64,000 nt of DNA from Peptoniphilus sp. ING2-D1G (GTDB taxonomy: Bacteria; Bacillota; Clostridia; Tissierellales; Peptoniphilaceae). The notes beneath the pieces were generated by a model. It made no database searches and was not told the origin of the DNA. It saw nothing but the letters and a program-made list of their open reading frames with translations. Where the stretch lies: the NCBI GenBank assembly GCA_000952975.1, contig LM997412.1:434001-498000 (forward strand). The letters are read 5' to 3'. Shown piece after piece: positions 36,358-45,642 of the stretch. A program made the position numbers and the translations under genes. Numbering within the stretch: the stretch's first letter is position 1; each line of letters starts with the position of its first letter.

Positions 36358-36401
36358 TTAAAGTAAAGAAGCCCCATTTTTAAGGGGTTTCTTTACTTTA
36401 A
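36358..36401 (+). other. Intercistronic hairpin between oppA and oppB
   Basis: An 18-base stem, TTAAAGTAAAGAAGCCCC (36358-36375) with its complement at 36384-36401 (one G-T pair), loop of 8. Only a weak T tract follows. Probably it protects the oppA mRNA end, or terminates partially, so that more receptor than permease is made. Confidence 0.75.
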
Positions 36402-36419
36402 TGATAGAAAGGAAAAAAC

Positions 36420-37346
36420 ATGTTAAAGTTTATAGCTAAAAGACTGGGGATGTCAGTACTTACAATATTCTTTATAATAACACTAACTTTCTTTTTGATG
36501 CATGCAGTACCGGGTAATCCATTGCAACAAGAGGGTAAAATCCCTGATACTGTCTATCAAAACTTAAGGGTAAAATACGGATTGGACAAATCCAAATCTG
36601 AACAATACGTTATTTATTTAAAAAATATAATAAAATTGGATTTTGGAGAAAGCATGAAGTCAAAAACCGAAACGGTCAACCAAATGATTGCAAGAGGTTT
36701 TCCTGTATCTGTAAGACTGGGTATACAAGCGCTTTTATATGCAATAATAATAGGAGTAACCTTAGGTTCATTGGCTGCAATATATCAAAATAAAGCTCCC
36801 GATTACCTGGCTCAAATTTTCGCCTTAATAGGAATTTCCGTACCTTCATTTATAATGGGAACACTTTTAATTCAATTTGTAGCAAAGAACACATCGATTC
36901 CAATAAGCGGTTGGGGAACATGGCAACATACCATACTTCCTTCAATTGCTCTTTGCATGATGCCCACAGCTCAAATTGCGAGGCTTATGCGTTCTTCAAT
37001 GCTTGAAGTTCTAAATCAGGACTATATAAAGACAGCTGCCAGCAAGGGTATTTCAAAGGCGGCGGTAATAATAAAACACGCGATAAGAAACTCAATACTT
37101 CCGGTTATTTCATCCTTGGGAACAATTTCTACAGACCTTTTAGTGGGTTCCTTTGTAGTTGAAAAAATATTCGGAATTCCCGGACTTGGAAGATTTTTCA
37201 TAAAGAGTATCACCGACAGAGACTATACGCTGATAATGGGTACGACTGTATTTTATGGATTGGTACTTGTAACTATGCTTTTGATTGTTGATATAGCTTA
37301 TGTATTTATAGATCCAAGAATAAAACTGTCGGGAGGAGAAAATTAA
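36420..37346 (+). CDS. oppB: Oligopeptide ABC transporter permease OppB
   Basis: Inner-membrane permease of 308 residues with about six membrane segments. The N-terminal RLGMSVLTIFFIITLTFFLMHAVPGNP is a typical OppB/DppB start; the cytoplasmic EAA loop is represented by YIKTAASKGISKAAVIIKHAIRN. The stop overlaps the start of oppC by one base. It follows the oppA 3' hairpin, with GAAAGGA as its ribosome binding site. Confidence 0.96.
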   Translation: MLKFIAKRLGMSVLTIFFIITLTFFLMHAVPGNPLQQEGKIPDTVYQNLRVKYGLDKSKSEQYVIYLKNIIKLDFGESMKSKTETVNQMIARGFPVSVRLGIQALLYAIIIGVTLGSLAAIYQNKAPDYLAQIFALIGISVPSFIMGTLLIQFVAKNTSIPISGWGTWQHTILPSIALCMMPTAQIARLMRSSMLEVLNQDYIKTAASKGISKAAVIIKHAIRNSILPVISSLGTISTDLLVGSFVVEKIFGIPGLGRFFIKSITDRDYTLIMGTTVFYGLVLVTMLLIVDIAYVFIDPRIKLSGGEN

Positions 37347-38299
37347 TGGATAAAAATTATATTGATTTCAAACCAACTCCCGATATGTTTGCTCCTGTTG
37401 AAAGGAGTGAAATGCACGATGAAAAAATTAAAAGACCTACTATTAATTACTGGGAAGATGTATGGAGACGGTTAAAAAAGAATAAACTTGCCATGGCGGG
37501 TTTGATAATTATCATATTCATGGTTACATTTGCCATAATAGGACCCTTAATAAGCGGATATACCTATGAAAAAATGGACATGCTTGCAACAAATCAAAGA
37601 CCATCTTCAACGCACTGGTTCGGGACTGATTCTTTGGGAAGAGATTTATTTACAAGAGTTACCTATGGGGCGAGATATTCTTTGCTTATAGGATTTTTGG
37701 CGGCATTTATAAATATTACCTTGGGAGTTCTATACGGTGGTATAGCAGGCATGAATAAAGGAATCATAGATACTGTAATGATGCGTATCGCTGAAATTAT
37801 ATATTCAATTCCTTACCTGTTAATAGTAATTCTGCTTTCTGTAGTTTTATCGGAAAAGGGCTCTGGTACATCCCTTGGAGTAATAATACTTGCTCTTACC
37901 CTTTCGGGTTGGATACCCACTGCAATACTGGTAAGAGGTCAAGTTCTTTCCCTTCAAAACTCAGAATACGTAATGGCTGCAAAATCCATGGGAGCGACGG
38001 GTACCTGGGCTTTATTCAAGCACATAATTCCAAACACTCTGGGTCCGATACTTGTAAATTTAACTTTAATCATTCCAAGAGCTATTTTTTCGGAAGCGAC
38101 ACTTTCTTTCGTGTCCCTGGGACTACAAGATCCTCTACCTTCATTGGGTAACTTGTCCAGTAGCGGAATAGAAGTGTTGGCAATAGGAATGGGATATCAA
38201 ATATTGATGCCGGCTCTTATGATTTCTCTTATAATGTTCGGGTTCAACGTACTTGGAGATGGACTTAGAGATGCACTTGACCCAAGGCTTAGAAAGTGA
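37346..38299 (+). CDS. oppC: Oligopeptide ABC transporter permease OppC
   Basis: Second permease subunit, 317 residues. A charged cytoplasmic N-terminus (about 1-50) is longer than in OppB, as usual; HWFGTDSLGRDLFTRVTYGARYSL is the standard OppC motif, and YVMAAKSMGATGTWALFKHIIPN is the EAA loop contacting the ATPases. Six membrane segments predicted. The start overlaps oppB by one base; the stop is followed within a few bases by oppD. Confidence 0.96.
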   Translation: MDKNYIDFKPTPDMFAPVERSEMHDEKIKRPTINYWEDVWRRLKKNKLAMAGLIIIIFMVTFAIIGPLISGYTYEKMDMLATNQRPSSTHWFGTDSLGRDLFTRVTYGARYSLLIGFLAAFINITLGVLYGGIAGMNKGIIDTVMMRIAEIIYSIPYLLIVILLSVVLSEKGSGTSLGVIILALTLSGWIPTAILVRGQVLSLQNSEYVMAAKSMGATGTWALFKHIIPNTLGPILVNLTLIIPRAIFSEATLSFVSLGLQDPLPSLGNLSSSGIEVLAIGMGYQILMPALMISLIMFGFNVLGDGLRDALDPRLRK

Positions 38300-38304
38300 G
38301 GCGA

Positions 38305-39294
38305 ATGATGGACAACATTTTAGAGGTAAGAGATTTAAAAATTTCTTTTAAAACATTTTTTGGCGAAGTTGAAGCAGTAAGAGGAATATCCTTCGACGTT
38401 CCGCGTTCACAAACCGTAGCGATTGTAGGAGAATCAGGCTGTGGAAAGAGTGTAACCGCCAACTCCATAATGAAGCTCCTTCCCGACCCTCCGGCTTTTT
38501 ATAAGGGCGGTTCAATATTCTTTGAAGGAGAAGACATTGTAAAAAAGACCGACAAGGAAATGAGAGACATCAGAGGGAAGAGTATTTCAATGGTATTTCA
38601 AGATCCCATGACCTCTCTTAATCCAACGATGAAAGTTGGAGATCAAATTATAGAAGGTTTGATGAAACACGAAAAAATATCAAGGGAAGATGCTAAAAAA
38701 AGAGCGATAGATATTCTGAAGATGGTAAGTGTGCCCAAGGCTGAAACGAGAATAAATCAATATCCTCATGAATTTTCAGGCGGGATGCGTCAGCGTGTAA
38801 TGATAGCTATCGCCATGATAATGAATCCAAAACTCATGATTGCCGATGAACCTACAACAGCTCTTGATGTTACGGTTCAAGCTCAAATTTTAGATCTTAT
38901 GAAAGAACTTCAAAAGGAGTTCGGAATGAGCATAATATTGATTACTCACGATTTAGGAGTAGTGGCAGACATGAGCAATAGAGTTGAGGTCATGTATGCT
39001 GGGCAAATATTGGAAGAGGGCTCGACGGATGATATATTTTACAATACTAAACATCCCTACACCACTAAATTATTAGCATCTCTTCCAAGACTTGATATGG
39101 ATAGAAATGACAAACTGCAATCAATACACGGAACGCCTCCGGACCTTTATATTCCTCCAAAGGGATGCCCTTTTTACGACAGATGTGACAAGGCAATGGT
39201 GGTATGCAAAGATCATATGCCGCCTGCAACAGAACATGGAGAAGGGCACTATTGCAAATGTTGGTTGCATCATGACATGTATCAGGAGGTATGA
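38305..39294 (+). CDS. oppD: Oligopeptide ABC transporter ATPase OppD
   Basis: ATP-binding subunit of 329 residues. Walker A GESGCGKSV, signature FSGGMRQRV, Walker B LMIADEPTTALD and the H-loop LITHDLG are complete. The C-terminal oligopeptide-type extension has the cysteines of the Fe-S/zinc motif seen in this family (CPFYDRCDKAMVVC). Two adjacent ATGs (38305, 38308) follow GTGAGG; either may be used. An in-frame GTG at 38296 would overlap oppC by 4 bases and is an alternative. Confidence 0.96.
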   Translation: MMDNILEVRDLKISFKTFFGEVEAVRGISFDVPRSQTVAIVGESGCGKSVTANSIMKLLPDPPAFYKGGSIFFEGEDIVKKTDKEMRDIRGKSISMVFQDPMTSLNPTMKVGDQIIEGLMKHEKISREDAKKRAIDILKMVSVPKAETRINQYPHEFSGGMRQRVMIAIAMIMNPKLMIADEPTTALDVTVQAQILDLMKELQKEFGMSIILITHDLGVVADMSNRVEVMYAGQILEEGSTDDIFYNTKHPYTTKLLASLPRLDMDRNDKLQSIHGTPPDLYIPPKGCPFYDRCDKAMVVCKDHMPPATEHGEGHYCKCWLHHDMYQEV

Positions 39295-39296
39295 AT

Positions 39297-40253
39297 ATGC
39301 AAGCACCTTTAATAAGCGCAAAAAACATCAAAAAATATTTTAAGGTAAAGGAAGGTACAGTTAAAGCAGTAGACGGAATAAGCTTTGACATATACCCGGG
39401 CGAAACCTTCGGACTTGTGGGAGAATCAGGATGCGGAAAATCTACCACAGGAAGAACGATAATAAGACTTGTTGAACCCACGGAAGGGGAGATGTTTTTT
39501 GAAGGCGAAGATATTTTTAAACTTCCTAAGTCTGAACTGAGAAAAAGAAGAAGAGATTTTCAATTTATTTTTCAAGATCCGTATGCATCTCTTGATCCGC
39601 GTATGACTATTGAAGAAATTGTGGCGGAACCTTTGGAAATATATAAAGTATATGACAACGCAAAGGACAGAAGAGAGAGAGTTCTTGAACTGTTAAGCCT
39701 TGTAGGATTGTCTGAAGAACACGCCTCAAGATTTCCTCATGAATTTTCAGGCGGTCAAAGGCAACGTGTGGGAGTTGCAAGGGCTTTAGCATTAAGACCT
39801 AAATTCATAGTCTGTGACGAACCCATATCTGCTCTTGATGTTTCAATTCAAGCACAGGTAATAAATATTTTGATAGAATTGCAGGAAAAAATGGACTTGA
39901 CCTATTTATTCATCGCCCATGATTTGTCCATGGTAAAATATATTTCCGACAGAGTAGGAGTAATGTATTTGGGAAATATGATGGAGGTCGCCACATCGGA
40001 TGAACTTTATTCAAATCCGCTTCATCCTTATACAATAGCACTTTTATCAGCAATACCCATAGCTGATCCCAAACTTCAAAGGGCAAAACACCGAATTATA
40101 CTCCAAGGAGAAGTCCCCAGTCCCATAGATCCTCCTGAGGAATGTCCCTTTGTAGATAGATGCTCAAGAGCACAAAGTATTTGTAAAAAATCAAAACCTG
40201 AATTCAGAGAAGTACTTGACGGGCATTTCGTCGCCTGCCATTTAGTTGAATGA
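39297..40253 (+). CDS. oppF: Oligopeptide ABC transporter ATPase OppF
   Basis: Second ATPase, 318 residues. Walker A GESGCGKSTT, signature FSGGQRQRVG, Walker B FIVCDEPISALD and the C-terminal CPFVDRCSRAQSIC motif are intact. The start is taken at ATG 39297, because AGGAGGT (39284-39290) abuts the earlier in-frame ATG at 39291. It is the last gene of the opp operon; a perfect 12-base terminator stem follows. Confidence 0.96.
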   Translation: MQAPLISAKNIKKYFKVKEGTVKAVDGISFDIYPGETFGLVGESGCGKSTTGRTIIRLVEPTEGEMFFEGEDIFKLPKSELRKRRRDFQFIFQDPYASLDPRMTIEEIVAEPLEIYKVYDNAKDRRERVLELLSLVGLSEEHASRFPHEFSGGQRQRVGVARALALRPKFIVCDEPISALDVSIQAQVINILIELQEKMDLTYLFIAHDLSMVKYISDRVGVMYLGNMMEVATSDELYSNPLHPYTIALLSAIPIADPKLQRAKHRIILQGEVPSPIDPPEECPFVDRCSRAQSICKKSKPEFREVLDGHFVACHLVE

Positions 40254-40260
40254 GAAATTA

Positions 40261-40295
40261 AAGCTAAGTTAATTTAATTAACTTAGCTTTTTTTG
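40261..40295 (+). terminator. Terminator of the opp operon
   Basis: AAGCTAAGTTAA (40261-40272) pairs with TTAACTTAGCTT (40278-40289), then a T tract. Confidence 0.93.
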
Positions 40296-40640
40296 TTGAG
40301 TAGTAAATTTAAGCTTTGAAAGTTATTAATACTGTAAGATGCCAACTCTATTCTAAGATTTATTAGGCTAAATTAGTTATAGAAATCTCATACAAATAGT
40401 AAAAAAATAAGATAATGTAAAAAAGGCAAATTTGATTAATTGTAAAATAATTTTTCAAATTTAAATAAATAAAAGTTTAATAAAATGATAAATTATATGG
40501 ATAAATTTATACAAAAGAGGTATAATATAATCAGAATGAACGTTGAATTAGTATACATTAAAAACTTGCACATATTAAGTACACTTTTAATTTAAAATGC
40601 AATATATGAGTACAATGTTTAACTATTAAGGAGGTAAGGT
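40296..40640 (+). other. Gene-free region upstream of the acyl-CoA dehydrogenase fusion
   Basis: 345 AT-rich bases with stops in all frames. A TATAAT at 40521-40526 is the best -10, but no good -35 lies 17 bases before it; TTGCAC at 40566 lacks a matching -10. If 40521 is used, the leader is about 110 bases. No known riboswitch is recognisable. Confidence 0.5.
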
Positions 40641-42572
40641 ATGTTATTCAAAATTAGCAAAGAGCACGAAGAGCTCCGTAAAGCCGTGAGGGAATTCGCT
40701 GAAGCTGAAATCAAACCCATAGCTTTTCAATTGGATCAAGAAAACAAATTCCCCGATGAAATTGTAAAGAAAATTGGAGAAAACGGCTGGATGGGTATTC
40801 CCTATTCAACTAAGTACGGTGGAGCGGGTAAGGATGTAATTTCCTATGCGATTGCAGTAGAGGAACTTTCAAGAGTTGATGGTGGAGTGGGAGTTATACT
40901 TTCGGCTCACACATCTTTAGGAGCTTATCCTATAGAAGCCTTCGGTACAGAAGCTCAAAAGGAAAAATACTTAAAACCGCTTGCAAGTGGTAAAGCGATA
41001 GGAGCCTTCGGGCTTACAGAACCCGAAGCGGGAAGTGATGCCGGCGGTACACAAACAACAGCAGTATTGGATGGAGATTACTATATATTAAACGGAGGAA
41101 AAATATTTATAACAAATGCTCCCAAAGCAAGCTACTATGTAGTATTTGCAGTTACAACTCCGGGAATAGGAACTCATGGAATTTCCGCCTTTATAGTTGA
41201 AAAGGATTATGAGGGATTTACCTTTAGCGATCCCTATGACAAAATGGGGATCAGATCATCTTCAACAGCAGAGCTCAACTTCAACAATGTAAAAGTTCCA
41301 AAGGAAAACTTGCTCGGACAGGAAGGACAAGGCTTTAGAATAGCGATGCAAACTCTTGACGGAGGACGTATAGGTATAGCTGCTCAAGCCTTGGGTATAG
41401 CTCAAGGAGCTTATGAAGCCGCTCTTAAATATGCAAAGGAAAGAGTTCAATTCGGAAAATCGATAGCTCAACAACAAATCATATCTTTTAAATTGGCGGA
41501 TATGGCTACAAAACTGAGAGCTGCAAGATTTTTAATATATTCTGCTGCCGAAATGAAGCAAAATCATGAAAATTACGGCATGGAATCTGCAATGGCAAAA
41601 CAATATGCCTCAGATGTTGCCCTTGAAATAGTAAACGATGCTCTTCAAATTCATGGTGGAAACGGATTTATTAAGGGTATAGATGTTGAAAGATTTTACA
41701 GAGATGCAAAGATAACAACTATATATGAAGGAACAAATGAAATTCAAAGAGTAGTTATAGCATCACACATCATTGGAAAAGCACCTAAGAAAAAAGGAAA
41801 GGCACAAGCTACCGCAAAAAAGGACGGACCTATCACAGGGGTTAGGAAAAGACATATTATCAAAGCTGATACCGCTAAAGAAGCTGTTAAAGAGCTTGTT
41901 GAAAATCTTAAAAAAGACGGATATGATTTTTCAGTAGGAATTCCTGTAGATACTCCAATTTCTGATGCGGAAAGAGTCGTATCTGTAGGAAAGGGAATAG
42001 ATTCAGAAGAATACATGGAAGATGCTAAGAAGCTCGCCCATGCTGCAGGAGCAGCTATTGGAAGTTCAAGACCGGTAGCTGAAAACATGAAACTTCTTCC
42101 TTTGGAAAGATACGTGGGTATGTCGGGACAAAAATTTAAAGGTAATTTGTATATCGCCCTTGGAATATCAGGAGCATCTCAACACTTAAAGGGTATCAAG
42201 GATGCATCGACCATCGTTGCAATAAACAGAAACCCGGGAGCTCCTATATTTAAGAATGCCGATTACGGTATAGTTGGAGATATTCATGAAATAATGCCAC
42301 TTCTTACAGAAGCTCTTGGAACAGGAGAAAAGAAGCCGGCACCTCCGATGAAAAAGGTAAGAAGATCCAAACCGAGAAAATTGGCACCGACTTATGGAGT
42401 ATATGTATGTCCGGGATGTGGATATGAATACGATCCGAATTACGGAGATGCCGAGGGAGAAATAGACGCAGGCACAACCTTTGAAAAATTACCCGATGAT
42501 TGGGTTTGCCCGGAATGTTTGGAAGAAAAACAAAATTTTGTAAAAGCAGATTTTCCTGCTGATAGAAAATAA
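40641..42572 (+). CDS. Acyl-CoA dehydrogenase / EtfA-like / rubredoxin fusion
   Basis: A 643-residue three-part flavoprotein. Residues 1-382 are a short-chain acyl-CoA dehydrogenase (butyryl-CoA type) with GAFGLTEPEAGSDAGG, and catalytic Glu363 in YEGTNEIQR. A Lys-rich linker leads to residues about 425-565, which match the FAD-binding C-terminal domain of electron-transfer flavoprotein alpha (YVGMSGQKFKGNLYIALG, SGASQHLKGI, AINRNPGAPIFKNADYGIVG). The end is a rubredoxin with Cys590, Cys593, Cys623 and Cys626 (CPGCG, CPEC). No EtfB is adjacent. A single chain could move electrons from acyl-CoA via FAD to a one-electron iron site. The next gene is a flavodiiron protein, the classic rubredoxin acceptor. 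Confidence 0.94.
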   Translation: MLFKISKEHEELRKAVREFAEAEIKPIAFQLDQENKFPDEIVKKIGENGWMGIPYSTKYGGAGKDVISYAIAVEELSRVDGGVGVILSAHTSLGAYPIEAFGTEAQKEKYLKPLASGKAIGAFGLTEPEAGSDAGGTQTTAVLDGDYYILNGGKIFITNAPKASYYVVFAVTTPGIGTHGISAFIVEKDYEGFTFSDPYDKMGIRSSSTAELNFNNVKVPKENLLGQEGQGFRIAMQTLDGGRIGIAAQALGIAQGAYEAALKYAKERVQFGKSIAQQQIISFKLADMATKLRAARFLIYSAAEMKQNHENYGMESAMAKQYASDVALEIVNDALQIHGGNGFIKGIDVERFYRDAKITTIYEGTNEIQRVVIASHIIGKAPKKKGKAQATAKKDGPITGVRKRHIIKADTAKEAVKELVENLKKDGYDFSVGIPVDTPISDAERVVSVGKGIDSEEYMEDAKKLAHAAGAAIGSSRPVAENMKLLPLERYVGMSGQKFKGNLYIALGISGASQHLKGIKDASTIVAINRNPGAPIFKNADYGIVGDIHEIMPLLTEALGTGEKKPAPPMKKVRRSKPRKLAPTYGVYVCPGCGYEYDPNYGDAEGEIDAGTTFEKLPDDWVCPECLEEKQNFVKADFPADRK

Positions 42573-42583
42573 GGAGGCAGATT

Positions 42584-43828
42584 ATGTATACAGTTAGAAA
42601 AGTAACTCAAGACCTCTACTGGGTTGGTGCAAATGATCACAGGCTCAATTTATTCGAAAACATATTTCCAATTCCAAGAGGAGTATCATATAATTCCTAT
42701 CTGTTGTTAGATGAAAAAACAGCATTGTTCGACTGCGTAGACTGGGGTTCAGCTAATCAATTGGTAAGAAATGTAGAAGACGTATTGCAAGGCAGAAAAT
42801 TGGACTACCTGGTAATTCATCACATGGAACCGGATCACGGAGGTTCAATTGAGGAAATTTGCATGAGATATCCCGAAGTAAAAATTATTTCAAGTGAACA
42901 AGGATTTGAAATAATGAGACAACTTGGATTTTCAAAGGTAGATGAACATGAGCAAATAATAGTAAAAGAAGGTGATACTTTCAGCTTTGGAAAACACACC
43001 AACGCTTTTGTGGAAGCGCCCATGGTTCACTGGCCTGAAGTGCTTATGAGTTTTGATGTGACAGACGGAGTATTGTTTGCGGCAGATGCCTTCGGAAGCT
43101 TTGGAGCATTGGACGGAAAACTCTTCAATGATGAAGTAAATTTCGATAGAGACTGGCTTGATGATGCAAGAAGATATTATACAAACATAGTTGGAAAATA
43201 TGGTCCCTTTGTTCAAGATGTCCTTAAAAAAGCTGCTACATTGGATATCAAGTATATATGTCCTCTTCACGGACCCGTTTGGAGAAATGACTTTGGATAT
43301 TTTATAGACAAATATGACAAATGGTCAAGATATGAACCCGAAGAAACAGGAGTTATGATCGCCTATGCATCGATGTATGGAAATACGGAACATGCAGCCC
43401 AAGCCTTGGCATCAAACTTATGCGATAAGGGAATGACAAATGTGGTGGTTCATGACGTTTCAAACACACATCTATCGGAGCTTATATCTGATTCCTTTAA
43501 ATATTCACATATAGTACTTGCCTCTGTAACTTACAACTTGGATATTTATCCTGTAATGAAGAATTTCATCATGGACATGGCTGCACTTAACTTGCAAAAC
43601 AGAACAATAGCAATCATCGAAAATGGTTCATGGGCTTGTACCGTAGGTGATAAGATTGAAGAATTTGTAGATGAACAACTTAAACTTTGCGATGTATTAA
43701 ATGACAGAGTTACAGTAAACTCAGCACTTAATAGCGCAAACAAGAGTGATATGGATTCATTGACCGATGCAATATTGGACTCAATGAAAAAGAATGAAGA
43801 ACTTAAACAAAAGGCAAAGAGTAAGTAA
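42584..43828 (+). CDS. Flavodiiron protein (rubredoxin:O2/NO reductase, FprA type)
   Basis: Cytoplasmic enzyme of 414 residues that reduces O2 to water or NO to N2O. The metallo-beta-lactamase-like domain carries the diiron ligands: His80, Glu82, Asp84, His85 (HHMEPDHGG), then VHWPE, DAFGSFG and LHGPVW. A flavodoxin domain (from about 255: IAYASMYGNTEHAAQ) binds FMN. There is no fused rubredoxin, so an external one is needed, and the gene upstream ends in one. The start is 11 bases after the fusion gene, behind AAGGAGG, which implies co-transcription. Confidence 0.96.
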   Translation: MYTVRKVTQDLYWVGANDHRLNLFENIFPIPRGVSYNSYLLLDEKTALFDCVDWGSANQLVRNVEDVLQGRKLDYLVIHHMEPDHGGSIEEICMRYPEVKIISSEQGFEIMRQLGFSKVDEHEQIIVKEGDTFSFGKHTNAFVEAPMVHWPEVLMSFDVTDGVLFAADAFGSFGALDGKLFNDEVNFDRDWLDDARRYYTNIVGKYGPFVQDVLKKAATLDIKYICPLHGPVWRNDFGYFIDKYDKWSRYEPEETGVMIAYASMYGNTEHAAQALASNLCDKGMTNVVVHDVSNTHLSELISDSFKYSHIVLASVTYNLDIYPVMKNFIMDMAALNLQNRTIAIIENGSWACTVGDKIEEFVDEQLKLCDVLNDRVTVNSALNSANKSDMDSLTDAILDSMKKNEELKQKAKSK

Positions 43829-43845
43829 GATCATATTAAATAAAG

Positions 43846-43882
43846 AAACTCCAAGATGACAATTACGTCTTGGAGTTTTTGT
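43846..43882 (+). terminator. Terminator after the flavodiiron gene
   Basis: AAACTCCAAGA (43846-43856) pairs with TCTTGGAGTTT (43868-43878), ending in T residues. Confidence 0.9.
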
Positions 43883-44143
43883 ATGCCTTTGATTTTTATT
43901 CACAGTTGGCAAGACTATTAAAATCGGACACATTCTCTTATTTTACTTTGTCCTTGATTTTCCCTTTACCAAACTATAGAATTAATACAAGTACATATGA
44001 TTTAAAGAATTTAAAATATATTATTATCTTGCTTGTGTTTTTATTTATTTTCAGCTACCAAGCACTTGTACTTGACAAAGTGGAAGTATTGTGCACTTTA
44101 CTTGTTAAATTGGTATGAAATTAAAAAAACGGGGAGGGATTTC
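43883..44143 (+). other. Gene-free region upstream of the AEC transporter
   Basis: AT-rich. TTGACA at 44072-44077 could be a -35, but the best -10 (TTTACT, 44097) is poor and 19 bases away. A short frame here (from 43870) starts inside the terminator and is not credible. Confidence 0.4.
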
Positions 44144-45058
44144 ATGGGACTTTTGGATTTGTTCAGTTTACAGGGAACGCTTTTTGCCATAATGCTCGTG
44201 GGTACATTGTTAAAAAAAATAGGGTTAATAGACAAAAACGGAAAACGTTGTCTGATAGATTTGTGTATCAATGTTGTAATTCCGTGCAATATTTTCAGGT
44301 CCTTTTTAATTGAGTTTAATTGGAGTATTCTTCAATCCGGAGCATTAATACTGGTGTTGTCAATTATAATACAGATAATATGCCTTAATTTAAATCGTTT
44401 TTTGTTTAACGGTTATCCTGAAGAAAGAAAAAAGGTCATGAAGTATTGTACCATCGTACCCAACAGCTTCTTCGGCAACCCAATTTCAGAAGGGATTTAT
44501 GGGCAAATCGGGGTACTGTATGCTTCAATTTTCTTAATTCCCATGAGAATAGTTATATACTCTGTAGGAGTTGCTTATTTTATCTCAGATAGCAAGATGG
44601 ATAAAAGGATGATTTTAAAAAACGTACTCACACATCCCTGTCTGGTGTCCATATACTTGGGAGTTTTTTTCATGGTGACACAGATTAAACTGCCCACTGT
44701 AATTTCAAATACTGTTTACTACATAGCAAACTGCAATACAGCTCTGAGCATGCTCATAGTGGGGACGATTTTAGCGGATATTAAATTGAGCACCGTCTTA
44801 AATAAAGATACGATGGCCTTCAGCGTGTTTCGTCTGATTTTGTTACCTGCGGTAGCATTGGGAGTAGCTTTAGCATTGGGACTAAGGGGTGTATCCCTGG
44901 GGGTCGGAGTACTCATGACAGCCATGCCCACCGGAGCGACAGCTGCGATGTTCGCTGAACGATACAACAGCGACTTTATCTTTGCAACCAGGTGTATAGT
45001 TATGACTACACTTGCCTCAATGTTGACTTTGCCCATATGGAGTTATCTTGTAGGTTGA
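44144..45058 (+). CDS. AEC-family (auxin efflux carrier-like) permease
   Basis: Membrane carrier of 304 residues with about eight to ten segments. Family features are seen: the N-terminal GTLLKKIGLIDKNG followed by CINVVIPCNIFRSF, NSFFGNPISEGIYGQ, and the C-terminal TAMPTGATAAMFAERYNSD. In bacteria AEC proteins carry malate, malonate or other organic acids; substrate is not predictable. GGGGAGGG before ATG 44144 fixes the start; the longer open frame upstream (from 44033) lacks a site. Convergent with the next gene. Confidence 0.9.
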   Translation: MGLLDLFSLQGTLFAIMLVGTLLKKIGLIDKNGKRCLIDLCINVVIPCNIFRSFLIEFNWSILQSGALILVLSIIIQIICLNLNRFLFNGYPEERKKVMKYCTIVPNSFFGNPISEGIYGQIGVLYASIFLIPMRIVIYSVGVAYFISDSKMDKRMILKNVLTHPCLVSIYLGVFFMVTQIKLPTVISNTVYYIANCNTALSMLIVGTILADIKLSTVLNKDTMAFSVFRLILLPAVALGVALALGLRGVSLGVGVLMTAMPTGATAAMFAERYNSDFIFATRCIVMTTLASMLTLPIWSYLVG

Positions 45059-45070
45059 TTGAAAATTTGA

Positions 45071-45547
45071 TTATAAAATTATCAGTCCGCTTAAAAACAG
45101 AATTATTATCCCTGCGATTAAATTGCCTAAGGATATTACAATCAAAGATGATATTTTGTCGAGATTTACTATATTTGCGATGAGAGATGCAGACCAAACT
45201 CCCGTGCCGGGCAAGGGGATTGCCACAAATACAAAGAGCCCGAATTTTTTGTATTTAATTAAATTTTCATATTTAAGATTGGATTTTTCAATGAGTTTAT
45301 TGATGGTATTTTTTAAAAATCTTCTACTTTTAAAAAAAATAAATACATCTCTTATAAAAAATAATATAAAGGGCATTGGTATCAGTGATCCTATATAGGA
45401 ATAGATAAAAGACTCAGGCACTCCCATGCCGAGAGACAATCCCACGGGAAGTGCGAGTTTTAATTCTACGAAGGGCATGATTGCAATTATGAGCACTACC
45501 AATTCTCTGCTTAAATACTTGCTTAATTGTGTTGTAATAAAATCCAT
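45071..45547 (-). CDS. Small multidrug-export-type membrane protein
   Basis: A 158-residue protein with four to five membrane segments resembling the putative small multi-drug export family (PF06695): AIMPFVELKLALPVGLSLGMG near the N-terminus, and the FVAIPLPGTGVWSASLIA motif. Transport has not been clearly shown for the family. It is preceded by an AAGGTGA site. It may share a short convergent region with the AEC gene; no strong terminator is visible between them. Confidence 0.82.
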   Translation of the reverse strand: MDFITTQLSKYLSRELVVLIIAIMPFVELKLALPVGLSLGMGVPESFIYSYIGSLIPMPFILFFIRDVFIFFKSRRFLKNTINKLIEKSNLKYENLIKYKKFGLFVFVAIPLPGTGVWSASLIANIVNLDKISSLIVISLGNLIAGIIILFLSGLIIL

Positions 45548-45642
45548 TAAATCACCTTGCGAGAATATAAAGTCAGCATTTGTTTAATAATTTATACTTA
45601 ATCCTATTATTTAAAATCCGTCTTCTTTAAAGCTATATAAAC

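Noticed and set aside
43870..44118. 82-residue hydrophobic frame on the plus strand
   Set aside because: Its TTG start lies inside the terminator hairpin after the flavodiiron gene and no ribosome binding site is present.
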